Source: Chloroflexota bacterium (GTDB taxonomy: Bacteria; Chloroflexota; Dehalococcoidia; UBA2979). From it: a DNA stretch of 32,705 nucleotides. A program made the translations under genes and the position numbers. Shown here piece by piece: positions 24,035-32,312 of this stretch. The stretch's first letter is position 1; each line of letters opens with the position of its first letter. Below the pieces are notes generated by a model that searched no databases, had not been told where the DNA came from, and worked only from the letters and a program-made list of their open reading frames with translations. The DNA lies in contig JAQBZW010000008.1 of assembly GCA_027622315.1 (NCBI GenBank), positions 1 through 32,705 of the forward strand, written 5' to 3'.

Positions 24035-24687
24035 GAGCGCGCCTCCGCATCCTGCCCGGTGGGCACCATCGCGTCTTCGTCGCTGGACCGGCGCGCGTTC
24101 ACGAATGCGCCGGTGAGTGCAATGTCGAGCAGGACGGCGACGAGGATGACGGGCACGAGGAAGTCGCGGAACAGACGTGCGCCGAAGTCCCGGAAGGGCA
24201 CGACGCTCAGCGTCTGGGCGCCCCAGTTCGCGTCGATCACCGCGGCGACGAACAGGCCGCCGAGGATTGCGGCGATCCCGAACGCGAACGGCTTCTGCGA
24301 GCCATCCGTGACCACGGGGTCGTCCTGCGCGTTCGTGAGCATGAGACCGAAGATGAGCAGAATCACGACGCCGCCGCCGTAGACGAGGATCTGGACGAGG
24401 GCGAGGAACTCGTTTGCAAGCAGCAGGAAGATGCCGGCGACGCCGATCAGGGTGGCGATCAGTGCGAGCGCGGCGTGAACGAGGTTGCGCAGGAACACGG
24501 CGCCGAGCGCGCCGAGCAGGACGACGGTCGCGTCCAGCCAGAAGACGAGCTCGGGCGCCTCGATGCGGTTGCCAATGAGCAGAGCCAGCAGCACCACGAG
24601 GACCGGTACGCCGAAGAGGGTGGCGGCAATGCCACCCTGAACGATGATGCGATCGAACTGCGACGGGAGCGGAAGTCGATCGAACAC
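24031..24687 (-). CDS. nuoJ: NADH-quinone oxidoreductase subunit J with N-terminal extension
   Basis: 218 aa from GTG 24687. The NuoJ core begins about residue 48: ELVFWLDATVVLLGALGAVFLRNLVHAALALIA, then FLLLANEFLALVQILVYGGGVVILLIFGLML, the conserved third helix. Ahead of it is an extra hydrophobic segment (GVPVLVVLLALLIGN, about 26-40), which most NuoJ proteins lack. The C-terminal tail is acidic and hydrophilic. A 106-bp gap separates it from nuoI, while nuoJ-nuoK overlap by 4 bp. Confidence 0.92.
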   Translation of the reverse strand: MFDRLPLPSQFDRIIVQGGIAATLFGVPVLVVLLALLIGNRIEAPELVFWLDATVVLLGALGAVFLRNLVHAALALIATLIGVAGIFLLLANEFLALVQILVYGGGVVILLIFGLMLTNAQDDPVVTDGSQKPFAFGIAAILGGLFVAAVIDANWGAQTLSVVPFRDFGARLFRDFLVPVILVAVLLDIALTGAFVNARRSSDEDAMVPTGQDAEARS

Positions 24688-24793
24688 GCGGTCCCTCTGT
24701 CTCGCTCTGTCTTCATGTCACCCGGGAGCCCACAGGACCGGGCCACCGGGCGCTAGTCTGCCGGGCTGCGCGCAGCGCGCAACCCTTCGACCC

Positions 24794-25264
24794 CTATTCG
24801 GCGACCCACTCCTTGAGGTTCCCCTGCCGGTGCTGTGACAGCAGCTGCGGGAGATCCATCACGAGATCGGATCGGTCGTAGACAGAGAGCTCGTGCCCCT
24901 GCCATGTGTTGTTCATGGCGATCGCGTCGAAGTTGCACACCTCGACGCAGATGTTGCAGCGCATGCAGCGCCCGTAGTCGATCCAGAACTTGTCGATGAT
25001 CTTGCGGCGGCTCGAGTTGCCGCCCTGCGAGGTGTGTCGCGGGTTGTCCTTCATGAGCACGGTCATGCATTCGACCGGGCACGCGCGCTCACACGCGTGG
25101 CAGCCCGTGCAGAACGGCTCGTCGATGCCCTGATCCCAGAGCAGGATTGGGAACGCGCGATCGCGCTCGGGGATCGGGCGGTGCCGTTCGGGGTACTCAC
25201 GCGTGACGGGCCGGCGGGTGAACGCCGACAGCGTCGTGAGCATGCTCTTCGCGATCCCCCTCAT
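24794..25264 (-). CDS. nuoI: NADH-quinone oxidoreductase subunit I (2[4Fe-4S] ferredoxin-like)
   Basis: 156 aa. Two four-cysteine clusters bind the N6a/N6b [4Fe-4S] centres: CTGCHACERACPVECM and CMRCNICVEVCNFDAI. The second lacks the usual proline after its last Cys. The protein passes electrons to NuoB in the hydrophilic arm. The start overlaps the nuoH stop by 4 bp. Confidence 0.96.
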   Translation of the reverse strand: MRGIAKSMLTTLSAFTRRPVTREYPERHRPIPERDRAFPILLWDQGIDEPFCTGCHACERACPVECMTVLMKDNPRHTSQGGNSSRRKIIDKFWIDYGRCMRCNICVEVCNFDAIAMNNTWQGHELSVYDRSDLVMDLPQLLSQHRQGNLKEWVAE

Positions 25265-26385
25265 GACGCTGCCTCACTTTGCGCGATCGTCATCGCCGGA
25301 CGCGTACGCGGCTGACGCACGGCGCGCTCGGTCACCCAGAAGAGGGCGAGCAGTCCCATCACTCCGGTCACCAGCAGCACCTGCTTCGGCCAGTCGTACA
25401 CGAGGACCGCGCCGTTGACGAGCACCTGTGCGAGCGCCAGCGGCAGCAGCACCTTCCACGAGTAGCCCATGAGCTGGTCAATGCGCAGGCGCGGAACGGA
25501 GGCGCGCACCCAGAACACGAGGAAGATCAGCATGCCCGTCTTCGCGGACATCAGGATCAGCTGCCAGCCGCGGCCGAGCTCTTCGCCCAGCGGCCACGCC
25601 CAGCCTCCGAGGAACACCGCCGCCCCGATCGCGGACAGGATGAAGAGCGCGGCGTACTCGGCGAGGAAGAACACCGACCAGCGAAAGCCGGAGTATTCGA
25701 CGAAGGGACCGCCGACCACCTCGGACTCACCGATCGGGATGTCGAAGGGTGGTCGGTTCATCTCCGCGAGCGCGGCCACGAAGAAGATGAAGAAGGCGAG
25801 CGGCTGCCAGACCACGAACGGCACCCGGCCCTGCGCACTCACGATCTCCTGGAGGTTGAGCGAGCTCGCGATCATGGCGACGGCGAGCAGCGCGAGCACG
25901 AGCGGCAGCTCATACGAGATGCCCTGGGCGGCGGCGCGCATGCCGCCGATCATCGCGTAGCGGTTGTCTGAACCCCAGCCGGCCATCACCCAGCCAACGA
26001 TGTTTACGGACGACGTCGCGACGAAGTAGAGCAGGCCGAGCTCAATGACGCGCACCTGCCAGCCGAAGAGGAAGGGCACGATCACAAAGCCAAGGAAGAC
26101 GGGGATGAAGACGACGTAGGGGGCGAACTCGAACGTCCACGGGTCTGCTGATTTCGGCCGCAGATCCTCTTTGCCGATCAGCTTGAGCGCGTCCGCCAGC
26201 GACTGCAGGAGGCCCATGGGACCGGTGCGGGTGGGGCCGAGGCGGCGCTGGAAGCGCGCCAGAATCTTGCGCTCGATGTAGATCAGGCCCATGACCGAGA
26301 CAGTCATGAAGCCAACGATCAGCAGCACCCGGATCAGCGCATCGACCCACACGTTCAGCTCAAGGCCGAAGAGGTCATAGTTCAT
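25261..26385 (-). CDS. nuoH: NADH-quinone oxidoreductase subunit H
   Basis: 374 aa with about eight membrane helices. Family signatures: ERKILARFQRRLGPTRTGPMGLLQSLADALKL (near residues 38-68), AALAEMNRPPFDIPIGESEVVGG and EYSGFRWSVFFLAEYA. NuoH forms the quinone-binding cavity at the base of the hydrophilic arm. It overlaps nuoD by 4 bp. It follows nuoD directly, with no nuoE, nuoF or nuoG between them. Confidence 0.97.
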   Translation of the reverse strand: MNYDLFGLELNVWVDALIRVLLIVGFMTVSVMGLIYIERKILARFQRRLGPTRTGPMGLLQSLADALKLIGKEDLRPKSADPWTFEFAPYVVFIPVFLGFVIVPFLFGWQVRVIELGLLYFVATSSVNIVGWVMAGWGSDNRYAMIGGMRAAAQGISYELPLVLALLAVAMIASSLNLQEIVSAQGRVPFVVWQPLAFFIFFVAALAEMNRPPFDIPIGESEVVGGPFVEYSGFRWSVFFLAEYAALFILSAIGAAVFLGGWAWPLGEELGRGWQLILMSAKTGMLIFLVFWVRASVPRLRIDQLMGYSWKVLLPLALAQVLVNGAVLVYDWPKQVLLVTGVMGLLALFWVTERAVRQPRTRPAMTIAQSEAAS

Positions 26386-27512
26386 CGGTCGACCTCACAG
26401 AGCACGATGTCGATCGAGCCGAGGACGATCACCGCGTCCGCCACGTACTGGCCGACGGTCATGTGCTTCAGCGCCTGCAGGTTCGACAGGCAAGCGGAGC
26501 GGATCTTCAGGCGGTACGGGCGGTTGCCACCCTTGCTGACGAGATAAATCCCGTACTCGCCACGCGGCGCCTCGGTGCGGATGTACACCTCGCCGGGTGG
26601 CGTGCGCAGCATGCGCGGCATGCGCTCGGGCTGGATCGGGCCCGGCTGCAGCCGCTCGATGCACTGCTCGACGATACGAATCGACTGACGGATCTCTTCG
26701 ACGCGGAGCACGAAGCGGTCGTACACGTCGCCGTGCTCGCCGAGCGGCACGTCGAAGTCGATCTGGTCGTAGTAGAGGTACGGCTCGGCCTTGCGGATAT
26801 CGAGGTCTACGCCGGAGGCCCGCAACGCCGGGCCGCTCATGCCGTAGTCGATGGCATCCTGACCGGAGATATAGCCCACGCCTTTGGTGCGAGCGACGAA
26901 GATCTCATTGTGTGTGAGCAGGCCGTCGATGTCGATCACGCCCTGCCTCATGTCCGCCAGCACCTCGTGCACGCGCGCCACGAAGTTGTCCGTGACCTCC
27001 CAGGCGAGTCCGCCGGGACGGAAGTACGCGTACATCAGGCGGTCGCCCGTGATCTCCTCAAAGAGATCCTGGACGATTTCGCGCTGGATGAAGGAGTAGG
27101 TGAACGCGGTACCGAAGACGCCGACGTCCGTGCCAAACGCACCGGTGAACATGAAGTGACTGGAGATGCGGTTGAGTTCGCAGAGAATCATACGGATCCA
27201 CTGCGCGCGCTCGGGGACGTCAATGTCCAGCAACTTCTCGACGGCCATCACATATGACAATTCGGCGTTGAAGTTGGCCAGGTACTCGGTGCGGTCCATG
27301 TAGCCGATGCCCTGGCGGTAATCCATGGTCTCGCAGAGCTTCTCGGCACCGCGATGCATGTAGCCCACGTACGGCACGACGTCGCGCACGACCTCGCCGT
27401 CGATCGTTAGCACCATCCGGAACACACCATGTGTGGACGGGTGCTGTGGACCCATGTTGATCATCAGATCCTGGGTCTCGAACTCGTGCTCGAGCGCGCG
27501 CGGGGTGACCAC
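26382..27512 (-). CDS. nuoD: NADH-quinone oxidoreductase subunit D (49-kDa type)
   Basis: 376 aa, slightly short but complete. MINMGPQHPSTHGVFRM near the start is the quinone-site motif with its conserved His. Also present: YVGYMHRGAEKLCETMDYRQG, MTEY-like DRTEYLANFNAELSY and PRGEYGIYLVSKGGNRPYR. It forms the quinone-reduction site with NuoB. It shares one base with the nuoC stop. NuoC and NuoD are separate polypeptides here, not fused. Confidence 0.97.
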   Translation of the reverse strand: MVTPRALEHEFETQDLMINMGPQHPSTHGVFRMVLTIDGEVVRDVVPYVGYMHRGAEKLCETMDYRQGIGYMDRTEYLANFNAELSYVMAVEKLLDIDVPERAQWIRMILCELNRISSHFMFTGAFGTDVGVFGTAFTYSFIQREIVQDLFEEITGDRLMYAYFRPGGLAWEVTDNFVARVHEVLADMRQGVIDIDGLLTHNEIFVARTKGVGYISGQDAIDYGMSGPALRASGVDLDIRKAEPYLYYDQIDFDVPLGEHGDVYDRFVLRVEEIRQSIRIVEQCIERLQPGPIQPERMPRMLRTPPGEVYIRTEAPRGEYGIYLVSKGGNRPYRLKIRSACLSNLQALKHMTVGQYVADAVIVLGSIDIVLCEVDR

Positions 27513-28048
27513 TACTGGCCCTCCTCGGTGTAGCCCATGCCCTCGCCCTGGAGCACCTCGATCTCGGCCAGTGGGTGGTCCTTCCGGAGCGGGAACGTGT
27601 CCGTCATGTCTTCAGGCATGAGCAGCGTCCGTGGATCGGGATGATTGTTGAATCGGATGCCGAACATCTCAGCTGTTTCGCGTTCGAGCCAGTTCGCGGC
27701 ACGCCACACCGTCGTCGCGGTGTCGACGGTCAAATCGTCATTCGACAGCGTGGTCTTGACCGTGACGTTGTGCCGGTGCGTCGTCGAATACAGGTGGTAG
27801 ACGACGTCGATTCCTTCATCCTCGTTGTCCACGGCGGTGAGACTGCGGAGGTAGTCGAAGTCCAGCGCCTCGTGGCGGCGGAGGGCGGTCAGCCCGCGGA
27901 GCACCTCGTCCGGTGGGATGTGGACGATCAGGTCGAGCACACCGCGCTCGGGGGTGGCTGAGATGCCGGCCAGCGCTCCGTCGACCGTCGACCAGATGGT
28001 GTCGTCGAACGAGGGCGGGGCTTCAGTCTGCGGTTCGTCGGTCGTCAC
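27512..28048 (-). CDS. nuoC: NADH-quinone oxidoreductase subunit C (30-kDa type)
   Basis: 178 aa. The C-terminal signature is clear: [34 protein letters not shown], then FPLRKDHPL. The N-terminal part ([25 protein letters not shown]) matches the 30-kDa fold. It is a peripheral hydrophilic-arm subunit without cofactors. It overlaps nuoB by 4 bp. Confidence 0.96.
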   Translation of the reverse strand: MTTDEPQTEAPPSFDDTIWSTVDGALAGISATPERGVLDLIVHIPPDEVLRGLTALRRHEALDFDYLRSLTAVDNEDEGIDVVYHLYSTTHRHNVTVKTTLSNDDLTVDTATTVWRAANWLERETAEMFGIRFNNHPDPRTLLMPEDMTDTFPLRKDHPLAEIEVLQGEGMGYTEEGQ

Positions 28049-28674
28049 GCGCGTCCCGTCGCCTTCCGCTCCTCCATGATCATGCCCTGGAGGGCGAGGA
28101 AGGCGTCCATGAGCGCCTCAGGCCGCGGCGGGCAGCCCGGGACGTACACGTCCACCGGCACGATTTTGTCGACGCCCTGCAGTACGCGGTCGTAACGCGT
28201 GTACGGTCCACCGTTCGTCGCGCATGCGCCCATGGAGATGACCCACTTGGGGTTTGGCATCTGTTCGTAGAGCAGCTTCACGGCCGGCGCCATCTTCTTG
28301 GTGACGGTGCCGGCGACGATCATCACGTCCGACTGCCGGGGTGATGGCCAGGGCACGATGCCGAAGCGGTCGAGGTCGTAGTGCGACATGTACGTCGCGA
28401 TCATCTCGATTGCGCAGCAGGCGAGGCCGAAGGTCATGGGCCAGAGCGACGACTTGCGCGCGGCGGCCAAAACCAGATCCGCGGGCACCTGCATGACGCC
28501 GGGCAGAATCTGCTTGTAGAGCGCGCGACCGGGCACCGCCTGAACGGGGGTGAGTCGCGGCGCCTCAGCGGGATGTTCGCGGGGGATACTGGGGGCGGTC
28601 TCGGGCGCGGGCGCCGTTTGCGGCCGCGGCTCCGTGGTCGGTTGGGTGGTCACGTCTGCCGGCGTTACCGCCAT
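28045..28674 (-). CDS. nuoB: NADH-quinone oxidoreductase subunit B (N2 cluster subunit)
   Basis: 209 aa from ATG 28674, overlapping the nuoA stop by 10 bp, with AAGGGGG upstream. The track's start at 28785 lies inside nuoA. The four N2 cluster cysteines are all present: GLACCAIEM (two), [10 protein letters not shown] and [13 protein letters not shown] Pro/Ala/Thr-rich N-terminal extension of about 50 residues precedes the core, longer than in many NuoB proteins. Confidence 0.96.
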   Translation of the reverse strand: MAVTPADVTTQPTTEPRPQTAPAPETAPSIPREHPAEAPRLTPVQAVPGRALYKQILPGVMQVPADLVLAAARKSSLWPMTFGLACCAIEMIATYMSHYDLDRFGIVPWPSPRQSDVMIVAGTVTKKMAPAVKLLYEQMPNPKWVISMGACATNGGPYTRYDRVLQGVDKIVPVDVYVPGCPPRPEALMDAFLALQGMIMEERKATGRA

Positions 28675-29045
28675 TGCAGCGCCCCCTTCTTCCATGCGTA
28701 TCCGAGCCCGGCGGCGAGGATTCCGATGAACACAACCATCGCCCAGTAGGCCTGCACGCCGATGTCGACGAATGAGAGCGCCCACGGGAATATGAACACG
28801 GTCTCAACATCGAAAATCAGGAACAGGATTGCGTACAGGTAAAAACGCACGCCGACGTTCGTGCTTGCACGCCGAATCGGCAGCATGCCGCACTCGTACG
28901 TAGTCCCCTTCTCACGCTCTTCGGAGAACGGCGCCAGTAGGCGGGAGCCGATCAGAGCGGAAAGAACGAGGACAAAGCCGAAGATCGTGGCGATGAGTAC
29001 GGGTACGTAGTTGCCGTAAAGCTGGTCGATTTGCTGAACTTCCAC
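28665..29045 (-). CDS. nuoA: NADH-quinone oxidoreductase subunit A
   Basis: 126 aa, three membrane helices. The conserved loop is [36 protein letters not shown], with the Cys of YECG and the acidic FDVE in the second helix. GGAG lies upstream of the ATG. It heads the operon, about 84 nt after the predicted transcription start. Confidence 0.96.
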   Translation of the reverse strand: MEVQQIDQLYGNYVPVLIATIFGFVLVLSALIGSRLLAPFSEEREKGTTYECGMLPIRRASTNVGVRFYLYAILFLIFDVETVFIFPWALSFVDIGVQAYWAMVVFIGILAAGLGYAWKKGALQWR

Positions 29046-29103
29046 CAGTCTCCTGCTCTCACCGCGGGGCGGCTCGGCAAGTCCGTGGGGGCACGGTCAA
29101 GCA

Positions 29104-29132
29104 CGCGCGAATCGCGCGCCGGCAATCCGGCG
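29104..29132 (-). other. Two back-to-back hairpins in the nuo 5' leader
   Basis: CGCCGG-CAAT-CCGGCG (29117-29132) and CGCGCG-AAT-CGCGCG (29104-29118, sharing two bases with it) each form a 6-bp stem. Both fall just after the predicted start of the nuo transcript. Possible mRNA stabilisers or a regulatory leader. Confidence 0.5.
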
Positions 29133-29135
29133 ACG

Positions 29136-29164
29136 ACCGTAGCAAGGGCCTCTAGCAGTGTCAA
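29136..29164 (-). promoter_or_regulatory. Promoter of the nuo operon
   Basis: On the minus strand a consensus TTGACA (29164-29159) and TACGGT (29141-29136) are separated by 17 bp. This sits in the 278-bp intergenic region between valS and nuoA. The 160 bp between it and the valS stop contain no gene I can support. Confidence 0.7.
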
Positions 29165-29323
29165 CGAACGTGCCGAGCGAGGCTCCCGCACGCGCGAAGG
29201 GCCGGACGAGTGCGTGCGCCGCGCTCTGCGGGACGGGCTGTGGCGTCGCCGGATCGCCCGCCCGCGCGCTCGCCCTCGGCGCCAGTGGCGTGGCCTCGCG
29301 GGGCGAGCCGCGGGCGTTCGCGT

Positions 29324-32002
29324 TTAGCCCAGCTCGGCGAGGCTGGCCTGGAGGCCCTCAAGCCGGCCACGCGCGGTCGCGAGCCGCTCCTCTTCCTTGG
29401 CCACAACCTCCGCCGGCGCCTTCGTGCGAAACTGCTCGTTCGCCAGCTTCTTCGCCTGGCGCTCGACCTCGCCCGCGGTCTCCGCGATCTGCTTGCGCAG
29501 GCGCTCGCGCTCGCCGTCAAGGTCGAACAGGCCGGCCATCGGCAACACGACCTGGCCGACATCGAGCACCGCGGTGACGACACCCTCGCCGGGCGCCTGA
29601 TCCGGCGTGTCCACGATCTGAAGCGGGCGCGCACGCGCCAGCACCTCGATCGCCGACTGCAGCGTGCGTGCGGTGCCTGCCGCCTCGGCGCCGACGATCG
29701 TCGCTTCGACCCACCGGCCGGCGTCCACGCGCTTCTCGGCGCGGATGTTGCGCACCGCGCGCACGAAGCCCTGGATCGCGGCGAGCTGACGCTCCGCCTC
29801 GTCGTCTCGCGGCGCCGCGCCCGGCAGTGGATACGCGGCCACGATCAAGGCGGGCGCGCCGGCGGGGTCCGGACGCACTGCCGTCAAGCGTTGCCAGATC
29901 TCCTCTGTGACGAAGGGCATGAAGGGATGCAGCAGTCGGAGCGTGGCGTCGAGCACGTGCACGAGCACGGGCAGGGGCGTGCGGTCACCGGCGCGGACGC
30001 GCACCTTCGCGAGCTCGATGTACCAGTCGGCGAACTCGTCCCAGAAGAAGTCACGGGCCTGCCGCACCGCTTCGGCGAGCTCGAACTTGCCGAGCAGCGC
30101 ATCGACATCTGCGATCACCCGCTCCAGGCGCGAGCGGATCCAGCGATCCTCGATCGCCACGGAGGTTGCCGGCAGGGCGAGATCGTCGCCCGGTTCGACC
30201 ATCGTGATCGCGAAGCGCGAGGCGTTCCACAGCTTGTTCGCGAGGTTGCGTCCGGCTTCCAGGCGGTCGTCGGTCAAGCGCTGATCATTGCCGGGCGAGG
30301 TGCCGGAGACGAGCGCGAAGCGCAGCGCGTCCGTGCCGTAGCGCTCGGTCAGCTCGAGCGGGTCGACCACGTTGCCCTTCGACTTCGACATCTTCTGACC
30401 ATCGGGCGCGCGCACCAGCCCATGGAGGTAGACGTATTCGAACGGGGGCACGCCGTTCATGTTGTAGAGCGACAGCATGATCATCCGCGCAACCCAGAAG
30501 AAGATGATGTCATACCCGGTTTCCATCACCTGTGTCGGGTAGTAACGCGCGAGCGCCTCCGTCTGCTCCGGCCAGCCCAGTGTCGAGTGCGGCCACAGCC
30601 CCGACGAGAACCAGGTGTCGAGCGTGTCCTCGTCCTGCAGGAGCGCGGCGCTCCCGCACTCCGCGCAGACGGACGGATCCTCGATACCCACCGTCAGCGC
30701 TTCGCAGTCCGCGCAATACCAGACGGGGATGCGGTGGCCCCACCAGATCTGGCGACTGATGCACCAGTCGCGGATGTTCTCCATCCAGTGCAGGTAGGTC
30801 CGCTCGAAGCGCTGCGGCACGAAGGTGATGCCGCCGTCGCGTACCGCGGCGATCGCCGGGGTCGCGAGCGCGGCCGTCTTCACCCACCACTGGAGTGACA
30901 CGATCGGCTCCACGATCGTGCCCGAACGCTGGCAGTGACCGACCGGGTGCGTGTACGGATCGACCTTTGCGATCAGACCGCGTGCGTCGAGGTCCGCGAC
31001 GATGCGCTTTCGGGCCTCGAACCGCTCAAGCCCGGCGTATGGCTCGGCGTCTTCGTTGAGCGTGCCGTCGAGGTTCATGATGTTGACGATCGGCAGCGAG
31101 TGGCGCTCACCGATCTCGAAGTCGGTCGGGTCGTGTCCGGGCGTGACCTTGAGGGCGCCCGAGCCGGCCGCGATGTCCACCGCATCGTCCGTGATGATCG
31201 GAATTGGCCGGCCGTTCGTGGGGACTGCCACGCGCTTGCCCACGAAGGCGCTGTAGCGCTCGTCGTCCGGGTTGACCGCGACCGCTGTGTCCGCCGGGAT
31301 GGTCTCGGGGCGCGTGGTCGCGATCACGATGTGCTCGCCGGTCTCGTTGCCGGCGTCGTCGAGCACGGGATAGCGGATGTGCCAGAACGATCCCGGCTCG
31401 TCTTCGTACTCGACCTCGAGGTCGCTCAGCGCGGTGCGGCAGTCGATGCACCAGTTGATCAGACGCTCGCCGCGGTAGATCAGACCGTCGTCGTAGAGAC
31501 GCTTGAAGGTGGTGCGCACGGAGAGTTCGCGCGCGGCATCCATGGTGAAGGCTTCCGCGCTCCAGTCGGCGGTCGCGCCGAGGCGGCGGTGCTGCTGTGC
31601 GATGCGCGAGCGTGAGCGCCCGACGAACTGCCACACGCGCTCGAGGAACGCGTCGCGACCGATCTCGTGGCGTGTCAGCCCCTCGCGGGCGAGCTCGCGC
31701 TCGACGAGCGCGTTCACGGCAATCGCCGCGTGATCGACGCCCGGGAGCCAGAGCGTGTCGTCGCCGCGCATGCGATGCCAGCGCGTGAGCGCATCCTCGA
31801 TGGCGACGGTGAGGCCGTGGCCGAGATGCAGCTCACCGGTGAGGTTCGGCGGCGGCATGATGATCGTGAACTGCGTGCCGCCGGGGCGCGGCTTGAAATA
31901 GCCGCTTTCTTCCCACCACTCGTAGATGCGTTCCTCGACCTCAGCGGGCGTGTACGCCGGCGCCATCTCGCGCGGGTCGATGTTGGTTTCGGGGGTGGTC
32001 AT
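29324..32002 (-). CDS. valS: Valyl-tRNA synthetase
   Basis: 892 aa from ATG 32002 (MTTPETNIDP); the track adds 12 residues without support. Class Ia synthetase: HIGH motif as LHLGHGL in MPPPNLTGELHLGHGL (about residue 50), editing domain in the middle (TTRPETIPADTAVAV), Cys pairs CADC and CAEC near the catalytic core, KMSKSKGNV (about 537), anticodon-binding domain, and a C-terminal coiled coil (RERLRKQIAETAGEVERQAKKL) typical of ValRS. It attaches valine to tRNA-Val in the cytoplasm. Expression is probably controlled by the Val-rich leader peptide and terminator immediately upstream. Confidence 0.97.
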   Translation of the reverse strand: MTTPETNIDPREMAPAYTPAEVEERIYEWWEESGYFKPRPGGTQFTIIMPPPNLTGELHLGHGLTVAIEDALTRWHRMRGDDTLWLPGVDHAAIAVNALVERELAREGLTRHEIGRDAFLERVWQFVGRSRSRIAQQHRRLGATADWSAEAFTMDAARELSVRTTFKRLYDDGLIYRGERLINWCIDCRTALSDLEVEYEDEPGSFWHIRYPVLDDAGNETGEHIVIATTRPETIPADTAVAVNPDDERYSAFVGKRVAVPTNGRPIPIITDDAVDIAAGSGALKVTPGHDPTDFEIGERHSLPIVNIMNLDGTLNEDAEPYAGLERFEARKRIVADLDARGLIAKVDPYTHPVGHCQRSGTIVEPIVSLQWWVKTAALATPAIAAVRDGGITFVPQRFERTYLHWMENIRDWCISRQIWWGHRIPVWYCADCEALTVGIEDPSVCAECGSAALLQDEDTLDTWFSSGLWPHSTLGWPEQTEALARYYPTQVMETGYDIIFFWVARMIMLSLYNMNGVPPFEYVYLHGLVRAPDGQKMSKSKGNVVDPLELTERYGTDALRFALVSGTSPGNDQRLTDDRLEAGRNLANKLWNASRFAITMVEPGDDLALPATSVAIEDRWIRSRLERVIADVDALLGKFELAEAVRQARDFFWDEFADWYIELAKVRVRAGDRTPLPVLVHVLDATLRLLHPFMPFVTEEIWQRLTAVRPDPAGAPALIVAAYPLPGAAPRDDEAERQLAAIQGFVRAVRNIRAEKRVDAGRWVEATIVGAEAAGTARTLQSAIEVLARARPLQIVDTPDQAPGEGVVTAVLDVGQVVLPMAGLFDLDGERERLRKQIAETAGEVERQAKKLANEQFRTKAPAEVVAKEEERLATARGRLEGLQASLAELG

Positions 32003-32039
32003 CGCGGCCTCGCAACGGGTGGGCACTCGCCGGGACACA

Positions 32040-32063
32040 AGAACGCCCCGCGGTGCGGGGCGT
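32040..32063 (-). terminator. Attenuator terminator in the valS leader
   Basis: On the minus strand ACGCCCCGC pairs with GCGGGGCGT around ACC (9 bp), followed at once by TCTTGT. It ends about 38 nt before the valS ATG. An alternative pairing exists: GGCGT (32085-32081) can pair with the ACGCC of the terminator's 5' arm instead of with the GACGCC at 32096-32091. That is what a terminator/antiterminator switch needs. Confidence 0.65.
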
Positions 32064-32108
32064 GGGCGACAGCTCTTCAGACGCCGCGGGGGCGTCGGGG
32101 GCTGCCGC

Positions 32109-32138
32109 CTAACGTACTACGACCTCGTGGGTGGTCAC
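32109..32138 (-). CDS. Putative valS leader peptide MTTHEVVVR
   Basis: Too short for the ORF track. GTG 32138, then ACC ACC CAC GAG GTC GTA GTA CGT TAG, gives a 9-residue peptide with three consecutive Val codons just before the stop. The -10 TAGGAT ends 7 nt upstream, so the mRNA would start essentially at this GTG and be read leaderless. Alternatively AGGA at 8 nt would be its ribosome binding site if transcription began further up. Stalling at Val codons under valine or Val-tRNA shortage could disrupt the downstream GGCGGCAGC/GCTGTCGCC helix and the terminator. Confidence 0.7.
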   Translation of the reverse strand: MTTHEVVVR

Positions 32139-32145
32139 GTCTCGA

Positions 32146-32175
32146 ATCCTAGGAGCGCCTGTTCCACAGGGTCAA
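32146..32175 (-). promoter_or_regulatory. Promoter of the valS leader
   Basis: Minus strand TTGACC (32175-32170) and TAGGAT (32151-32146), 18-bp spacer. The predicted start at about 32139 falls next to the leader peptide GTG. Confidence 0.7.
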
Positions 32176-32254
32176 CGCACGGCCGTGCGCGCCGGTCTGA
32201 CCGGCGCCCGATCAGGCGCCCACGACTCGCCGCGGGCAGAGTGCGCTCCACATG

Positions 32255-32285
32255 CAAACAAGGCGCCTCCGACATGAAGGCGCCT
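32255..32285 (-). terminator. Terminator of the gene upstream of valS
   Basis: AGGCGCCT occurs twice (32261-32268 and 32278-32285) and is self-complementary, so the copies form an 8-bp stem with a 9-nt loop. On the minus strand the stem is followed by TGTTTG. It lies 27 bp after the stop of the upstream gene. The 115 bp from 32139 to 32254 hold only the valS promoter. Confidence 0.7.
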
Positions 32286-32312
32286 CATTGCATGTTGTGC
32301 CTGTGCGGGCGA

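Noticed and set aside
29210-30898. 562-aa plus-strand ORF opposite valS
   Set aside because: Antisense to an unmistakable valS; no motif and no ribosome binding site.
32003-32312. T-box riboswitch upstream of valS
   Set aside because: I looked for the conserved GGTGG-ACCGCG T-box core and a bulge matching the tRNA end. Only an ACCGCGG inside the terminator hairpin was found, without the upstream half.
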